64,000 nucleotides of DNA, taken from NCBI RefSeq assembly GCF_002967715.1, contig NZ_PUIA01000001.1, positions 32,938-96,937 on the forward strand. Reading direction: 5' to 3'. Numbering within the stretch: position 1 is the stretch's first letter; the number at the start of each line of letters is the position of its first letter. Of this stretch, positions 43,973 to 54,415 are shown in pieces. The notes under the pieces were generated by a model, which ran no database searches, was not told where the DNA came from, and saw only the letters and a program-made list of their open reading frames with translations. The stretch is from Blastopirellula marina. Its GTDB lineage: Bacteria; Planctomycetota; Planctomycetia; Pirellulales; Pirellulaceae. The translations under genes and the position numbers were made by a program.

Positions 43973-46279
43973 ATGACCGCTGATCACGTTCGCAACCCTC
44001 CGGTTCTCGCTGCTCTGCTAGCAGTGACTATGACCTTGGCTCTCGTTACGGGGCAAGGGTGTCGTAGTGTTGTCGACCGTTCCCGAGATCTGACCGAGTT
44101 GGCCTCGACCCCGCGAGAGTCGAAGCCTGAGCCGACATCCCGGCCCATTACTGCTTCTGCACCGGCCGCCGAAAACGATCCGGCTGTCGAAGCGGCCGAA
44201 AGAGTGCTGGCCGCCAGCGTCGTTCAAACCTCGGAGAATGCCCTCCGCCCACAACATATCGAGTCGCGTGGTTGGTATCTCGATCACGGCACGCCTATCT
44301 ATCAGGCCGTCGCTCAACGCAGCCCACGCTGGCGTCATCCAGCACTGGAGTCGCTGTTGGATCAGCCTGAATCGCCGCTCACCACGCTTGCTAGTGGAGC
44401 GAAGTCATCTAACCCGGAAATCGCTGCAACCGCGCTCATTGGTTTGGTACGAAGTGACGAGACAGTCGAGCCGCAGCGACTGGCCGAGTTGATCGAGAAC
44501 GACGAGCTCGCGCTGACCACGAAAGCCGCTCTGCTGGAAGCCTTGGCGACGACCTCTCCCAAGCAGGCCCAGCCGATCGTCGAGCAGCTTTTCCAAAAGC
44601 GTGACAAGCTCCTTGCTGCTGCCGAATCGACCGATACCTCCGCTACCGAGGCGCTCCAGCAACAGTTTTGGATATCGCTGGCTTGGATTCTGCCGCCGGA
44701 ACAGCAAGTCGCGTTGTTCACCGAGCAGTTCTTGCAGTCCTCGCCCCAACAGCAAGGCATACTACTCGATTTGCTCCTGTTCTATCGCTCGGCAGAGAGT
44801 GACGAGATTACCCAGCACTTCGAGCAGCTCTCGCCGCAGGCCATGCGCAGGCTTGGGCTTTGGGAGCCCTATCTCCGCAGCGTGGCTCCGCTGGAAACAC
44901 TCATCGCACAGACGCGTTCTCCCGAGTTCCCAACCCGATCGAGCGCCATCATCGGGCTCGGCCGAGACGGCTCGGCGGCGGCTCAAGCGATGCTGAAGGA
45001 AATCGGCGACAAAGATCCTGCCCTCGTCCAGGTTGCGGCGGTCTTCGCCTGGAGTTTGATTCCTGGTCATGATCAGTGGTCTCGCTTGTCGGAATCGTCT
45101 TCCTGGCGCGTGCGGCTGGCGGTCGCAGAACTCGTACCATTGCAGGCCAAGTACCAAGACGTCTTCGCTCGCCTGAAAGATGACAACAGCCGCCAGGTTC
45201 GCGAGGCCATGGTCCACCGTTCACCGGAACTGGTCGCCCAACAGAAGCGACCAGTGAAGTCCCCCCAGGTAACCAGTCCTAAAGAAATCCCCACGCTGAC
45301 CGCGGAAGAGGCGATGGCCGTTCTCGACCTGATCGAGAAGGCCGAGCACGCGACCGTCGAAATGGAAAGAACCGAAGCCCGGCGGGACTTATTGCTGCAG
45401 CCAGAAGCAGTCCTCGCCGCGGTCGATCAGGCAGCCAAACCGTTGGTCTCGTACGAAAATCCCTACCTGTTTGACGTACTGCTTCCTCAATGCGACCCTG
45501 CTTATCGTTATCTGCAAGAGGCAACCTCCGGCGATCCGACCCTATCCCTTTCGGCGCTGCGGAAGCTCGAACAGCAGGCTCGCCAGGAAATGCTGCCGGA
45601 GCTTGTGTTGTGGCGACTGAACTCGCATATCGAACAGTTCACGCCGATGACATGGCCAGTACTGATGGAATTGATCCGAAGTGACCAACGCGAGGCCGCA
45701 CAGCAAATCGTGCGGCGGGCATTGGCGCATGACAGTCCTCAAGTGCGAATTGCCGCTTATCGTTACATCGCCGATTTTCCACTGGATGGCACAACTTCGC
45801 CGGTCAAAGATGGATTGAACCACGAGATGCCGAACGTGCGAGTCGCAGCAATCGAAGCACTGTCCAGCGTCGCGGGCGAGGAAAGTATCAACGACTTCGT
45901 CCGGCGATTGACAGACAGCGATATCGATGTGCAACTGGCCGCCTGTCACGCGCTAGATGCCCACAACGACCCGCGAGGAATCGACCACTTGAGCCGCATG
46001 ACCTACTCGTCATCCAAGTCGGTGCGTCTGAAAGCGGTGCAAGCCATTGCGGCTCGTCAGCAGGAAAGTGATATCGCTGTCCTGGTGCGTGCTCTGGATG
46101 ATGAAACGGCAATTCGCTCGACGGCTCTCGACGGACTGTCCAGTATTGTGCCGAAAGATCAATGGCCCGAGACGATTTCTGACGCAATTTCTTTAGAAGC
46201 CAAGTGTGCTGCCTGGAAAAACTGGTTCGACCGGCAAGCAGGCCAGGCCCAACGCGAATTCTTATCGCCCCAGGGCTAA
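43973..46279 (+). CDS. HEAT-repeat lipoprotein
   Basis: A 768-residue protein with a lipobox-type signal (ALVTGQGC near 24-31). The mature protein is an alpha-solenoid with repeats such as FPTRSSAIIGLGRDGSAAAQ, VRIAAYRYIADFPLDG, VRVAAIEALSSVAGEE, and VRLKAVQAIAARQQES near 650-700, as in HEAT/EZ-type repeats. It likely serves as a protein-binding scaffold at the envelope. The start region forms a small hairpin (gccgctgc / gcagcggc, 43948-43972). Confidence 0.75.
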   Translation: MTADHVRNPPVLAALLAVTMTLALVTGQGCRSVVDRSRDLTELASTPRESKPEPTSRPITASAPAAENDPAVEAAERVLAASVVQTSENALRPQHIESRGWYLDHGTPIYQAVAQRSPRWRHPALESLLDQPESPLTTLASGAKSSNPEIAATALIGLVRSDETVEPQRLAELIENDELALTTKAALLEALATTSPKQAQPIVEQLFQKRDKLLAAAESTDTSATEALQQQFWISLAWILPPEQQVALFTEQFLQSSPQQQGILLDLLLFYRSAESDEITQHFEQLSPQAMRRLGLWEPYLRSVAPLETLIAQTRSPEFPTRSSAIIGLGRDGSAAAQAMLKEIGDKDPALVQVAAVFAWSLIPGHDQWSRLSESSSWRVRLAVAELVPLQAKYQDVFARLKDDNSRQVREAMVHRSPELVAQQKRPVKSPQVTSPKEIPTLTAEEAMAVLDLIEKAEHATVEMERTEARRDLLLQPEAVLAAVDQAAKPLVSYENPYLFDVLLPQCDPAYRYLQEATSGDPTLSLSALRKLEQQARQEMLPELVLWRLNSHIEQFTPMTWPVLMELIRSDQREAAQQIVRRALAHDSPQVRIAAYRYIADFPLDGTTSPVKDGLNHEMPNVRVAAIEALSSVAGEESINDFVRRLTDSDIDVQLAACHALDAHNDPRGIDHLSRMTYSSSKSVRLKAVQAIAARQQESDIAVLVRALDDETAIRSTALDGLSSIVPKDQWPETISDAISLEAKCAAWKNWFDRQAGQAQREFLSPQG

Positions 46280-46308
46280 CCTACTCAACCTTCCTCTGGC
46301 TGGCGCGT

Positions 46309-46314
46309 TATAAT
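46309..46314 (+). promoter_or_regulatory. consensus -10 box TATAAT
   Basis: Perfect TATAAT at 46309-46314 about 100 bp before the FadJ-like gene start. No convincing -35 is seen at 16-18 bases upstream, so this may be an activator-dependent or chance match. Confidence 0.3.
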
Positions 46315-46413
46315 TCCAACGTCTGGGAGCACCCCACATGTTGCGCTCCCCAAGATTAGTTACGTGGTCACGCAAGTCGTGCTTGCCTGGCCCGGGACGA
46401 AACGGAACCAGAC

Positions 46414-48570
46414 ATGGCCCCCAACTCCAGCATCAAGCTTAGCTTCCCTGAACAGGACATTGCCTGCCTGACATTCGACCTGCCTGACAAGGGGGCGAAC
46501 ATTCTGAGCCATCCTGTCATGGAAGAGCTCGCCGGTCACCTCGATACGCTGGCCGATCGCGACGATATTGTCGGCGTGATAATCGACTCGGCGAAGCCCA
46601 GCATCTTCATTGCCGGTGCCGATATCAACGAGTTCGCGGCTTCGATGGAAGTCGACGAAAAACGCACCTACGAGATGAGCCGCCGAGGACAGGACTTGTT
46701 TGGTCGGCTGCATGCCAACAAGTGGCTGACCGTCGCGGCGATCAACGGCACATGTGTTGGAGGTGGAACGGAGCTCGCATTGGGCTGCGATCGACGAATC
46801 GTCTCGACCCACGAGAAAACCGAAATCGGCCTGCCTGAGGTAAAGCTAGGGATCTATCCCGGATGGGGTGGAACGGTTCGCCTTTCGCGTCTGGTTGGGC
46901 TGGGCAACGCTGTCAAAATGATCACCTCCGGCGAAAGTGTCTCGCCCCAGATGGCCTTGAAACTGGGCCTGGCAGACGACATGGTGCCAGCCGATCAGTT
47001 AGTGCAGGCGGCCATTCGCATGATTCGCGAAGAACAGGAAACAGGCCAGTACCTGAACGATCGCGCCGAACGCATCAAGCCGATCGCGATCAACGAAACG
47101 GAACTCGGCTTCCTCGGTGCCACCGCTTCGGCCTATATCCAGCAGCAAACCAAGGGGCAGTATCCTGCACCGTTGGCAGCATTAGAAACGCTGCTCGGCG
47201 GAGCGATGGTCGATGCCCAGTCGGCCTTGGAAGCCGAAGCCCAGGGGATGGCCAAGTTGTTTGGCACCCCGGTCAATGCGGCGTTGATCAACGTCTTTCT
47301 GCTGACCGACCGCAACAAGAAAGATAGCGGTGTTGAAGGAGACGGCCCCCAGCCGCGCAAGCTTCAGTCGGCTAGTGTCATCGGTGCCGGCATCATGGGA
47401 AGTGGAATTGCCGCAGCCAATCTCAAGCGAGGCTTAACCGTCACGCTGAACGATGCCAATCCCGAAGCGCTCGAACGTGGTGCCAGCAGCGTGCTGGATG
47501 AAGTGTCGTTCGATAAAGATACCCGCAGTAAAAGCGTCGAACGCGCGATTCACTTCGCCGGTCGCCTGCACAGCACCACCAGCGGCGACGAACTGATCGG
47601 CTCCGACATCGTTATCGAAGCAGTCGTCGAGAACCTGGAACTCAAACGCAAGATTTTCGCCGGCCTGGAAGATAAGCTTCCGGCTGAGGCGATCCTGGCA
47701 AGCAACACTTCGACGCTACCCATCACCAAGCTGGCCGAGAATCTGAAGCACCCCGAGCGTTTCGTGGGGATTCACTTCTTCAACCCAGTCCGCAAGATGA
47801 AGCTCGTGGAAGTGATTCGCGGTGAGAAGACCTCGGACGAAACGGCCGCCACGGCTGTCGCTTACGCGAAGGGGCTCGGTAAGTTCCCGATCGTGGTCAA
47901 CGACGGCCCTGGCTTCCTGGTCAATCGATTGCTCTTCCCGTACATGAACGAAGCGACGCAGCTGTTGCAAGACGGCGTCGACATGAAGCGGATCGACAAG
48001 GTTTCCGTGAAGTTCGGCATGCCCATGGGACCGATCGCCCTATACGACATGGTGGGGATCGATACGTCCTTCTACGCAGGCCGCACCATGTACGATGCCT
48101 TCCCCGATCGGACGCTCGTTTCCCCAATTCTGCCAGCGCTGATCAAGAACGAACGGCTCGGCACGAAGAAGGGGTACGGGTTCTATAACCACGAAAAGAA
48201 GAAGGGGCGTCCCGAGCCCGACCCGATGGCCTTGGAACTGATCGCTCGGTATGTCGACGCACCTGAGCGGGAGATCACCGACGAAGAGATCCAGCATCGG
48301 CTTATCTTGCCCATGCTGCTGGAAGCAACGCGTGCCCTCGACGAAGGGATCGTTCGCGATCCACGCGATGTCGACCTGGGACTGATCTTCGGGATTGGCT
48401 TCCCACCTTTCAAAGGAGGGCTGTTGTTCTGGGCCGATACCGTCGGAGCGAAGGCGTTGGTCGAGTGGCTCGAGCCGCTCCAGGCACTGGGCAAGCGGTT
48501 CGCACCGACCCCCATGCTTCTGGATATGGCCAAAGAGAGCAGTAAGTTTTACGACCGGACCTCGGACTAA
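46414..48570 (+). CDS. fadJ: bifunctional enoyl-CoA hydratase / 3-hydroxyacyl-CoA dehydrogenase
   Basis: A 718-residue FadB/FadJ-type multifunctional enzyme that performs the second and third steps of fatty-acid beta-oxidation. N-terminal crotonase part: FIAGADINEF near 67-76, CVGGGTELALGCDRRI, and GWGGTVRL. C-terminal NAD-binding part: VIGAGIMGSGIAAANL, NTSTLPIT, VGIHFFNPVRKMKLVEVIRG, and GPGFLVNRLLFPYMNEA. Length matches FadJ/FadB. Assignment between FadB and FadJ is not resolved. First gene of the beta-oxidation operon. Confidence 0.92.
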   Translation: MAPNSSIKLSFPEQDIACLTFDLPDKGANILSHPVMEELAGHLDTLADRDDIVGVIIDSAKPSIFIAGADINEFAASMEVDEKRTYEMSRRGQDLFGRLHANKWLTVAAINGTCVGGGTELALGCDRRIVSTHEKTEIGLPEVKLGIYPGWGGTVRLSRLVGLGNAVKMITSGESVSPQMALKLGLADDMVPADQLVQAAIRMIREEQETGQYLNDRAERIKPIAINETELGFLGATASAYIQQQTKGQYPAPLAALETLLGGAMVDAQSALEAEAQGMAKLFGTPVNAALINVFLLTDRNKKDSGVEGDGPQPRKLQSASVIGAGIMGSGIAAANLKRGLTVTLNDANPEALERGASSVLDEVSFDKDTRSKSVERAIHFAGRLHSTTSGDELIGSDIVIEAVVENLELKRKIFAGLEDKLPAEAILASNTSTLPITKLAENLKHPERFVGIHFFNPVRKMKLVEVIRGEKTSDETAATAVAYAKGLGKFPIVVNDGPGFLVNRLLFPYMNEATQLLQDGVDMKRIDKVSVKFGMPMGPIALYDMVGIDTSFYAGRTMYDAFPDRTLVSPILPALIKNERLGTKKGYGFYNHEKKKGRPEPDPMALELIARYVDAPEREITDEEIQHRLILPMLLEATRALDEGIVRDPRDVDLGLIFGIGFPPFKGGLLFWADTVGAKALVEWLEPLQALGKRFAPTPMLLDMAKESSKFYDRTSD

Positions 48571-48600
48571 ACGCACGAGGAAAGTAGAGAAGGCATCATC

Positions 48601-49761
48601 ATGAATCAGGCGGTAATCATTGACTGTTTGCGAACTCCGATCGGTCGTGCCCACCCCGAGCGCGGCTATTATCGCGACGTCCGCAGCGACGACCTGGCCG
48701 TGCACTGCGTGCAGGCCCTGATCGAGCGAACCGGGATCGACCCACACGAGATCGAAGACGTTCTGTTCGGCTGTACGCAGCAAACGCTGGAACAAGGCTT
48801 GAACGTCACGCGTATCCTCGGGCTGACCGCAGGCCTGCCAGTCACGGTGGCCGGTGCCACGATCAATCGGCTTTGTGGAAGCAGCCTGCAAGCCCTTAAT
48901 CAGGCAGCGCATAGCATTGCTGCCGGGGCCGAAGACGTGCAGATCGTGGGTGGCCTGGAACACATGACGCATGTTCCTATGGATCATGCCCTCGACGTGA
49001 ATCCCAAGTTGTACCGCCACACGTCCGAAGCCGCTTTGCACATGGGAATCACGGCCGAGTTCCTGGCCCAGACGCAGGGAATCTCGCGAAAAGAGCAGGA
49101 CGAGTTCGCCCTGGCCAGCCATCAAAAGGCGATCGCCGCACAGGACACCGGCAAGTTCAACCAAGAGATCATCCCCACGCATGGACGCGATGAAGCCGGC
49201 CAGCGAAAGCTACTCACGGCCGATCAGTGCGTCCGCGACGATACCAGCATGGAAGCCCTGGCGGCTCTGCGACCTGCGTTCATGCCCGACGGGGGAACGG
49301 TCACCGCCGGTAACGCTTCGCCAATCAACGACGGCGCGTGCGCGATGCTCATGATGTCAGACGCGAGCGCTAAGCGATTAGGTTTGAAGCCCATCGCCAA
49401 GGTGGTTGCTACCGCGGTCGCTGGCGTCGAGCCCTCGGTGATGGGAACCGGCCCGATTCCCGCAACGCACAAAGTTCTGAAGCGAGCCGGCATGACGCTC
49501 GATCAGATCGACCTCATCGAGCTGAACGAAGCCTTTGCGGCTCAATCCCTCGCCTGCCTTCGCGGCCTTAAGCTCGACGTCGACAAGGTCAACGTCAACG
49601 GCGGAGCGATCGCGATTGGTCACCCGCTGGGATGCTCGGGCGCTCGCATTAGCACTACGCTGATTCATGCGATGCGCGACCGCGGGGCTCGCTTCGGACT
49701 GGCCACCATGTGCATTGGTGTCGGGCAGGGCATCGCGACCATCTTCGAGCGACTCGACTAA
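48601..49761 (+). CDS. fadI: acetyl-CoA C-acyltransferase (3-ketoacyl-CoA thiolase)
   Basis: A 386-residue thiolase for the last step of beta-oxidation. Active-site Cys is in TINRLCGSSLQALNQAA near 91-107; the second Cys and His are in NGGAIAIGHPLGCSGAR and LATMCIGVGQGIATIFE near the end. Length is typical of thiolase. It starts 30 bp after the FadJ-like gene. The fadA/fadI name follows the pair; symbol is by analogy. Confidence 0.9.
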   Translation: MNQAVIIDCLRTPIGRAHPERGYYRDVRSDDLAVHCVQALIERTGIDPHEIEDVLFGCTQQTLEQGLNVTRILGLTAGLPVTVAGATINRLCGSSLQALNQAAHSIAAGAEDVQIVGGLEHMTHVPMDHALDVNPKLYRHTSEAALHMGITAEFLAQTQGISRKEQDEFALASHQKAIAAQDTGKFNQEIIPTHGRDEAGQRKLLTADQCVRDDTSMEALAALRPAFMPDGGTVTAGNASPINDGACAMLMMSDASAKRLGLKPIAKVVATAVAGVEPSVMGTGPIPATHKVLKRAGMTLDQIDLIELNEAFAAQSLACLRGLKLDVDKVNVNGGAIAIGHPLGCSGARISTTLIHAMRDRGARFGLATMCIGVGQGIATIFERLD

Positions 49762-49781
49762 CGCCACGCCGGAGATCTCGG

Positions 49782-51494
49782 ATGGACACGGGGGAAGAGA
49801 TCCAGCAAGCCGATTCGGTCGCGACCATCTTTTTAGAGCGAGTTCGCGTAGGGCCGAAATTGTCTGCGCTGTGGACGCGAACCGCCGATACCGCTTACCG
49901 AGCGACCACCTGGGAAGAACTTCTTCTCGAAGTTGCCAGCGTCGCGGATGCTCTCGAGCAACAAGGCGTGACCCGCGGCACGCGCGTTGTTCAGTTGAGC
50001 GAAAATCGCCGCGAGTGGATCGTGCTCGACCTGGCCCTGCAGTTTCTCGGGGCCTGGCATGTACCAATCAGCACACACGCTTCCCCCAGCCAGATTCGGC
50101 AGATACTCGATCACTGCGACCCGGCCATCATTGTGGTCGAGTCGACGCTGAAAGATGGTTGGATCGCCCAAGATATTACCGAGTCGGTCATCACAATCTC
50201 TTTCGACGATGACGGCAAGGCCTCGTCACGGGTCATGTCCAAGCTGGCGGACGCACCGACTTTGACCGCCCAGCATGCGCTGGCCGATTTACAGCGACGG
50301 GCGGAAAGCATCAATCCGGACGACGTCTGCTCGCTGGTCTACACCAGCGGGACGACAGGTCCACCGAAAGGAGTCATGCTGACGCATCGCAATTTGGCTT
50401 TCGATGCGTTGGCGGTCGTGCATGCGTACGAAGAAAAGCCGGCCGACAAGCGGCTCAGCTTTCTGCCGTTCAGCCATTTGTATGCTCGGACCTGCGATGT
50501 CTACACCTGGATGGCCCGCGGATCGCAGTTGGCGCTGGCCCATTCCCGCGAAACGATCCTGGCCGATTGCCAGGCGATTCAGCCAAAGCTGATCAACGGC
50601 GTGCCGTACTTCTATCAAAAGGTGGTCGAAGGGCTCAAAGCGAAAGGCAAACTCAATTCACCTGGCACACTGCAAACAGCGCTGGGTGGCGAAGTCCGCA
50701 TGTGTGCCAGCGGTGGCGCTCCCCTGGCCGGCTGGGTGATCGAAGCGTTCGAGAAACAGGGCCTGACGCTCTTGGAAGGGTACGGCATGACCGAGGCCTC
50801 GCCGGTAATCTCTGTTTCGACCGAAGGAGCCCATCGTGCTGGCAGCGTGGGCATGAAGCTGGATGGCATTGAGGTCCGTATCTCTGAACAGGGAGAACTC
50901 GAAACGCGCGGCCCGCACGTGATGAAGGGTTACTACCACGACGACGAAGCCACGCGGCAAGTCATGGATGGCGACTGGCTACGGACCGGCGACATCGGCT
51001 TGATCGACAACGAAGGCTTCCTCTGGATCACGGGCCGGCAGAAAGAAATGCTCGTCCTTTCAACTGGGCGGAAGGTCAACCCGGCGGCGCTCGAACTGGC
51101 CATCGGTAGCGATCCGCTGGTGGCTCAGGTTGTGGTGTGCGGCGAAGGTCGCAAGTGCCTCTCGGCACTGATTGTGCCAGATCCCGAGCAACTACGCCGT
51201 CGAATCAAAGAGGCCCGATTGTGGATCTTTTCCAAACAGCAAGCCTTGCAGCACCCGACCGTTCGCGGTTGGTATCGCGATGCGCTCGACTGTCAGTTGG
51301 CCAACCGCGCCGACTACGAACAGGTCGGACCGTTCACCATTCTCGGTCAAGGATTCACCCCGTCGACCGGAGAAATGACCGCCAAACTAAGTCTTCGCCG
51401 AGATGCAATTGTGAAAAATTACCACGATACGATCGAGCAAATGTACAAGCCCCAGGAAGTGTCGCGGCCCTGGTGGAGGTTGTGGACGTCGTAA
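49782..51494 (+). CDS. long-chain acyl-CoA synthetase
   Basis: A 570-residue AMP-forming ligase that activates fatty acids. SLVYTSGTTGPPKGVMLTHRN near 185-204 is the P-loop (shown in part), LLEGYGMTEASPVIS is motif II, RTGDIGLIDNEGFL and ITGRQKEMLVLSTGRKV follow, with the family's C-terminal Lys in a degenerate GEMTAKLSLRR. The start at 49782 follows a short gap of 20 bp after the thiolase; the open frame extends inside the thiolase gene but is not likely used. It belongs with the beta-oxidation genes. Confidence 0.9.
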   Translation: MDTGEEIQQADSVATIFLERVRVGPKLSALWTRTADTAYRATTWEELLLEVASVADALEQQGVTRGTRVVQLSENRREWIVLDLALQFLGAWHVPISTHASPSQIRQILDHCDPAIIVVESTLKDGWIAQDITESVITISFDDDGKASSRVMSKLADAPTLTAQHALADLQRRAESINPDDVCSLVYTSGTTGPPKGVMLTHRNLAFDALAVVHAYEEKPADKRLSFLPFSHLYARTCDVYTWMARGSQLALAHSRETILADCQAIQPKLINGVPYFYQKVVEGLKAKGKLNSPGTLQTALGGEVRMCASGGAPLAGWVIEAFEKQGLTLLEGYGMTEASPVISVSTEGAHRAGSVGMKLDGIEVRISEQGELETRGPHVMKGYYHDDEATRQVMDGDWLRTGDIGLIDNEGFLWITGRQKEMLVLSTGRKVNPAALELAIGSDPLVAQVVVCGEGRKCLSALIVPDPEQLRRRIKEARLWIFSKQQALQHPTVRGWYRDALDCQLANRADYEQVGPFTILGQGFTPSTGEMTAKLSLRRDAIVKNYHDTIEQMYKPQEVSRPWWRLWTS

Positions 51495-51647
51495 TTGCTG
51501 GATTTGCAATAGGTTATGGATAGTTCTGGTGTCCTGTGGGAAGCCAGCCGAACGAAAATAAGGTAGAGTTAGGTAGCCAGGAAGCATTGCTAATGGGGGT
51601 GAGTCCCTCGTTACGCGTACACTCGAACCCCGGCAGGAGCAGCAGCC

Positions 51648-53585
51648 ATGAGCAGTGACACGACCAAGCCTTCGGTTCCGGAAGAATCCCAGCCAGCCGA
51701 AGCACAAGAGACCTCGTTTGCCGAAACCGCGCTCAAGCTGGGTGGTAAGAGTGAAGACGAAGCGCGACGCACCGGGGCGATCGATTCGGCGGACGATCAA
51801 GTCGAAAAGCTCTTCCAGCCGCAGTATCAAACGGCCAACAGCCCCGCACATCGTGCGGTATGGGATCGTGGCATTCCCATCGAATTGTTCCAGGCCGATC
51901 CAATCGCGGCACCGCCGGAAATTCGCAAGGTAATGGACGATAGCTTGGAGGTCGTACGCGGCTTCCGAAAGAGCAAGACCATCACCGACGAGAAGGGCAA
52001 GATCCGCAACGAGGTCCTCCAGGGGCTGGCCGATGCTGGCTACTGGGGGTTGCTGGTCGATAAGAAGTACGGCGGCAGCGGCACGCCATTTCGGGCGTTC
52101 GCTCCGTTCCTCACCGAGATGGCGATGGTCGATCCGACCTTGGCCGGTCTCGCTTCGGTGCATGGCTGTATTGGTGCGGTCGATCCGGTCAGCACGTTCG
52201 GTAACGAAGAGCAGAAGCAACGCTACTTACCTAAACTAGCCAGCGGCGAAAAGCTTTCGGCGTTCGCTCTCACCGAACCATGTGCCGGCTCGGACCTGAC
52301 CGCCCTACGGACGACTGCCAGGCTCGATGGGGACAGCTACGTTCTCAACGGCGAGAAGCTCTTTATCACCAACGTGGTGCCAGGGCGAACGATCGGCGTG
52401 GTGTGCCTCATCGACGAGGTTCCCGCGGTGCTGGTTGTCGATCTTCCGGCCGAAGAGAACGACAATTTCCAGCTGCGCAAGTACGGCATCTGGGCGCTGA
52501 AGCACACCTACAACCAAGGCATCATCTTCAAAGACCTACGTGTGCCGAAAGAGAACCTCTTGCTGCCCGGCAAGGGGAATGGCCTGACGATCGCCTATCA
52601 CGGGCTCAATCTCGGTCGTATCAGCTTGTGCGCGAACGCGGCCGGTACGATGCGGCTGATGATGGCCAGCATGATTCCGTGGGTCCATTTCCGCGAAACA
52701 TACGGCGAGCCGATCGCCAAGCGAGAACTGGTGCAGCGACGCTTAGGCAAGCTGGCCGGAATGATCGTGGCCTCCGACGCGCTGGTGGCCTGGTGCAGCA
52801 CGTTGATCGATTCCGGTTACCGCGGCGAGATGGAATGCATCATTGCCAAGATCTTCGGTAGCGAATCGCAAAAGGAAGCGGCGATCGAGTTGTTCATGAA
52901 GACGCACGGCGGACGTTCGTTCCTGCATGGGCACATGTTCGGCGACAACGTCCACGAGTACCTCGCCCCTTGCATCTACGAAGGGGAAGGGGAGATGCTC
53001 GGCATGGCGTTCTTCAAGTCGCTGGTCAAGAAGCACGGTACGCAGTTCTTCGAACCGATCGGCAAGGCCCTGCACGAAGCCGGCATCAAGAAGCCGAACC
53101 CCCTCAATCCGGCACATGCCTGGGCACTCAAAGGGGCATTGGCACCTTATGCCAGTTGGATGATGAAGGAGTACATGGGAGGCAAGCCGCGTCCCAAGTT
53201 CCCGCAGATGCCGGACGACCTGAAGGCCCACGCCCAGTTCGCCGCCGATCGTCTGCAGGACATGCCGCTGCACATCTCCGGCACGATGCGCAAGCATCAG
53301 CTGAAGCTGGCCGATCGGCAGTGCCGTATGTCGTACCTGTCGGCCAATGTGCAGGACCTGATGACCATTCTGTGCACGGCGCTGTACGCGGCGAAGCAGG
53401 AAAACGAAACGATCCGCGCCGCGGCCGATATCGCCTGCCGCGACTTGAAGCGGAAGATCCTGCTCACCCGGCCGAGCGATCGCTACTTCCGCCGCGTGTC
53501 GGAAGTGGGGGGCATGGTTGCCGAAGGAAACTTCCCCGGCGTCAGCGCTCCCCCCGATGAAATCCTGATGCGGTATGATAAGTAA
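51648..53585 (+). CDS. acyl-CoA dehydrogenase (VLCAD-like length)
   Basis: A 645-residue flavoenzyme for the first beta-oxidation step. [19 protein letters not shown] near 206-224 is the FAD/substrate motif; [18 protein letters not shown], the quality GGRSFLHG, and [24 protein letters not shown] near the end carry the catalytic Glu region. About 640 residues is longer than SCAD/MCAD (380-400) and fits VLCAD/ACAD9-type enzymes with an added C-terminal domain. ATG 51648 has caggag nine bases upstream. It lies 153 bp after the acyl-CoA synthetase. Confidence 0.92.
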   Translation: MSSDTTKPSVPEESQPAEAQETSFAETALKLGGKSEDEARRTGAIDSADDQVEKLFQPQYQTANSPAHRAVWDRGIPIELFQADPIAAPPEIRKVMDDSLEVVRGFRKSKTITDEKGKIRNEVLQGLADAGYWGLLVDKKYGGSGTPFRAFAPFLTEMAMVDPTLAGLASVHGCIGAVDPVSTFGNEEQKQRYLPKLASGEKLSAFALTEPCAGSDLTALRTTARLDGDSYVLNGEKLFITNVVPGRTIGVVCLIDEVPAVLVVDLPAEENDNFQLRKYGIWALKHTYNQGIIFKDLRVPKENLLLPGKGNGLTIAYHGLNLGRISLCANAAGTMRLMMASMIPWVHFRETYGEPIAKRELVQRRLGKLAGMIVASDALVAWCSTLIDSGYRGEMECIIAKIFGSESQKEAAIELFMKTHGGRSFLHGHMFGDNVHEYLAPCIYEGEGEMLGMAFFKSLVKKHGTQFFEPIGKALHEAGIKKPNPLNPAHAWALKGALAPYASWMMKEYMGGKPRPKFPQMPDDLKAHAQFAADRLQDMPLHISGTMRKHQLKLADRQCRMSYLSANVQDLMTILCTALYAAKQENETIRAAADIACRDLKRKILLTRPSDRYFRRVSEVGGMVAEGNFPGVSAPPDEILMRYDK

Positions 53586-53621
53586 CGCTTTGTTACTACC
53601 TTGCCAGGAAGGACCGTATCG

Positions 53622-54308
53622 GTGATTCACTTCAGTGTCATTCTGCCAGCCGCCGGCCGCAGCACGCGTTTCGGCGGCGGCGAGCTGAAAAAGGTCTACG
53701 TCCCCCTGCACGGTCAGCCGGTCTGGCTGCACAGCGCCAAGCGGTTCGCCACGAGGCCAGACGTTCGTGGTGTGGTGGTGGTCATCTCTCCCGATGACGA
53801 AGTCTACTTCTGCGAACAGTTCGCCGATGTCTGCGACCAGCTCGGTATTCAGATTGCCCTCGGAGGGGAAACCCGCACCGATTCGATCGCCAACGGGATC
53901 CGCGCGTTAAATTCCCCTGGCGAGTTCATCGCCATTCACGATGCGGCCCGCCCTGGGATCGACGACGCGATGATCGACGCAGTCTTTAACACGGCCGCCG
54001 GAAGTGGTGCCGCGATTCTCGCGTTGCCGGTACCTGGCACGCTCAAGCGTGTTTCGATTGAAGGAAAGATCGTCGAAACGGTTCCCCGCGAAGGGGTCTG
54101 GGAAGCGCAAACTCCGCAGGTCTTTCGGCGGCAACTGATTCTGGAAGCGTACGAAAAGTTCGGCAACGAGCCTGCCACCGACGATGCCAGCCTGGTCGAG
54201 CGGCTTGGCCACCCAGTTTCCGTGGTGCGTGGCGGGCTGAAGAATCTAAAGATCACCACCAAGGACGATCTGGTCGTGGCCGAGCAGCTTCTGGCTGACG
54301 TAAGTTGA
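53622..54308 (+). CDS. ispD: 2-C-methyl-D-erythritol 4-phosphate cytidylyltransferase
   Basis: A 228-residue nucleotidyltransferase of the MEP isoprenoid pathway. ILPAAGRSTRFGGGELKKVYVPL near the start is the CTP-binding loop with the conserved Arg and Lys (usually ILAAGxGxRMGxxxPKQ), and IHDAARPGI near 107-115 and TDDASLVERLGHPV are typical of IspD. The GTG at 53622 has aggaagga at 53606-53613, eight bases upstream, and is preferred over the TTG at 53601. It is 36 bp after the acyl-CoA dehydrogenase, perhaps co-transcribed. Confidence 0.93.
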   Translation: MIHFSVILPAAGRSTRFGGGELKKVYVPLHGQPVWLHSAKRFATRPDVRGVVVVISPDDEVYFCEQFADVCDQLGIQIALGGETRTDSIANGIRALNSPGEFIAIHDAARPGIDDAMIDAVFNTAAGSGAAILALPVPGTLKRVSIEGKIVETVPREGVWEAQTPQVFRRQLILEAYEKFGNEPATDDASLVERLGHPVSVVRGGLKNLKITTKDDLVVAEQLLADVS

Positions 54309-54415
54309 ACCTGGGGGTGAGTTTCGGTGTCGTCCCGTAGTTCCTTAGGGCAATTTTTCTTAGAATGCCGGTTTCACAAGGCAACCAAACCCTTAACGGT
54401 GGCGAACCTGGGCAG

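Noticed and set aside
48040..49182. 380-residue minus-strand frame opposite FadJ and thiolase
   Set aside because: Shadow across two genes with known catalytic motifs on the other strand.
52743..53732. 329-residue minus-strand frame opposite the acyl-CoA dehydrogenase
   Set aside because: Shadow; crosses into ispD as well.
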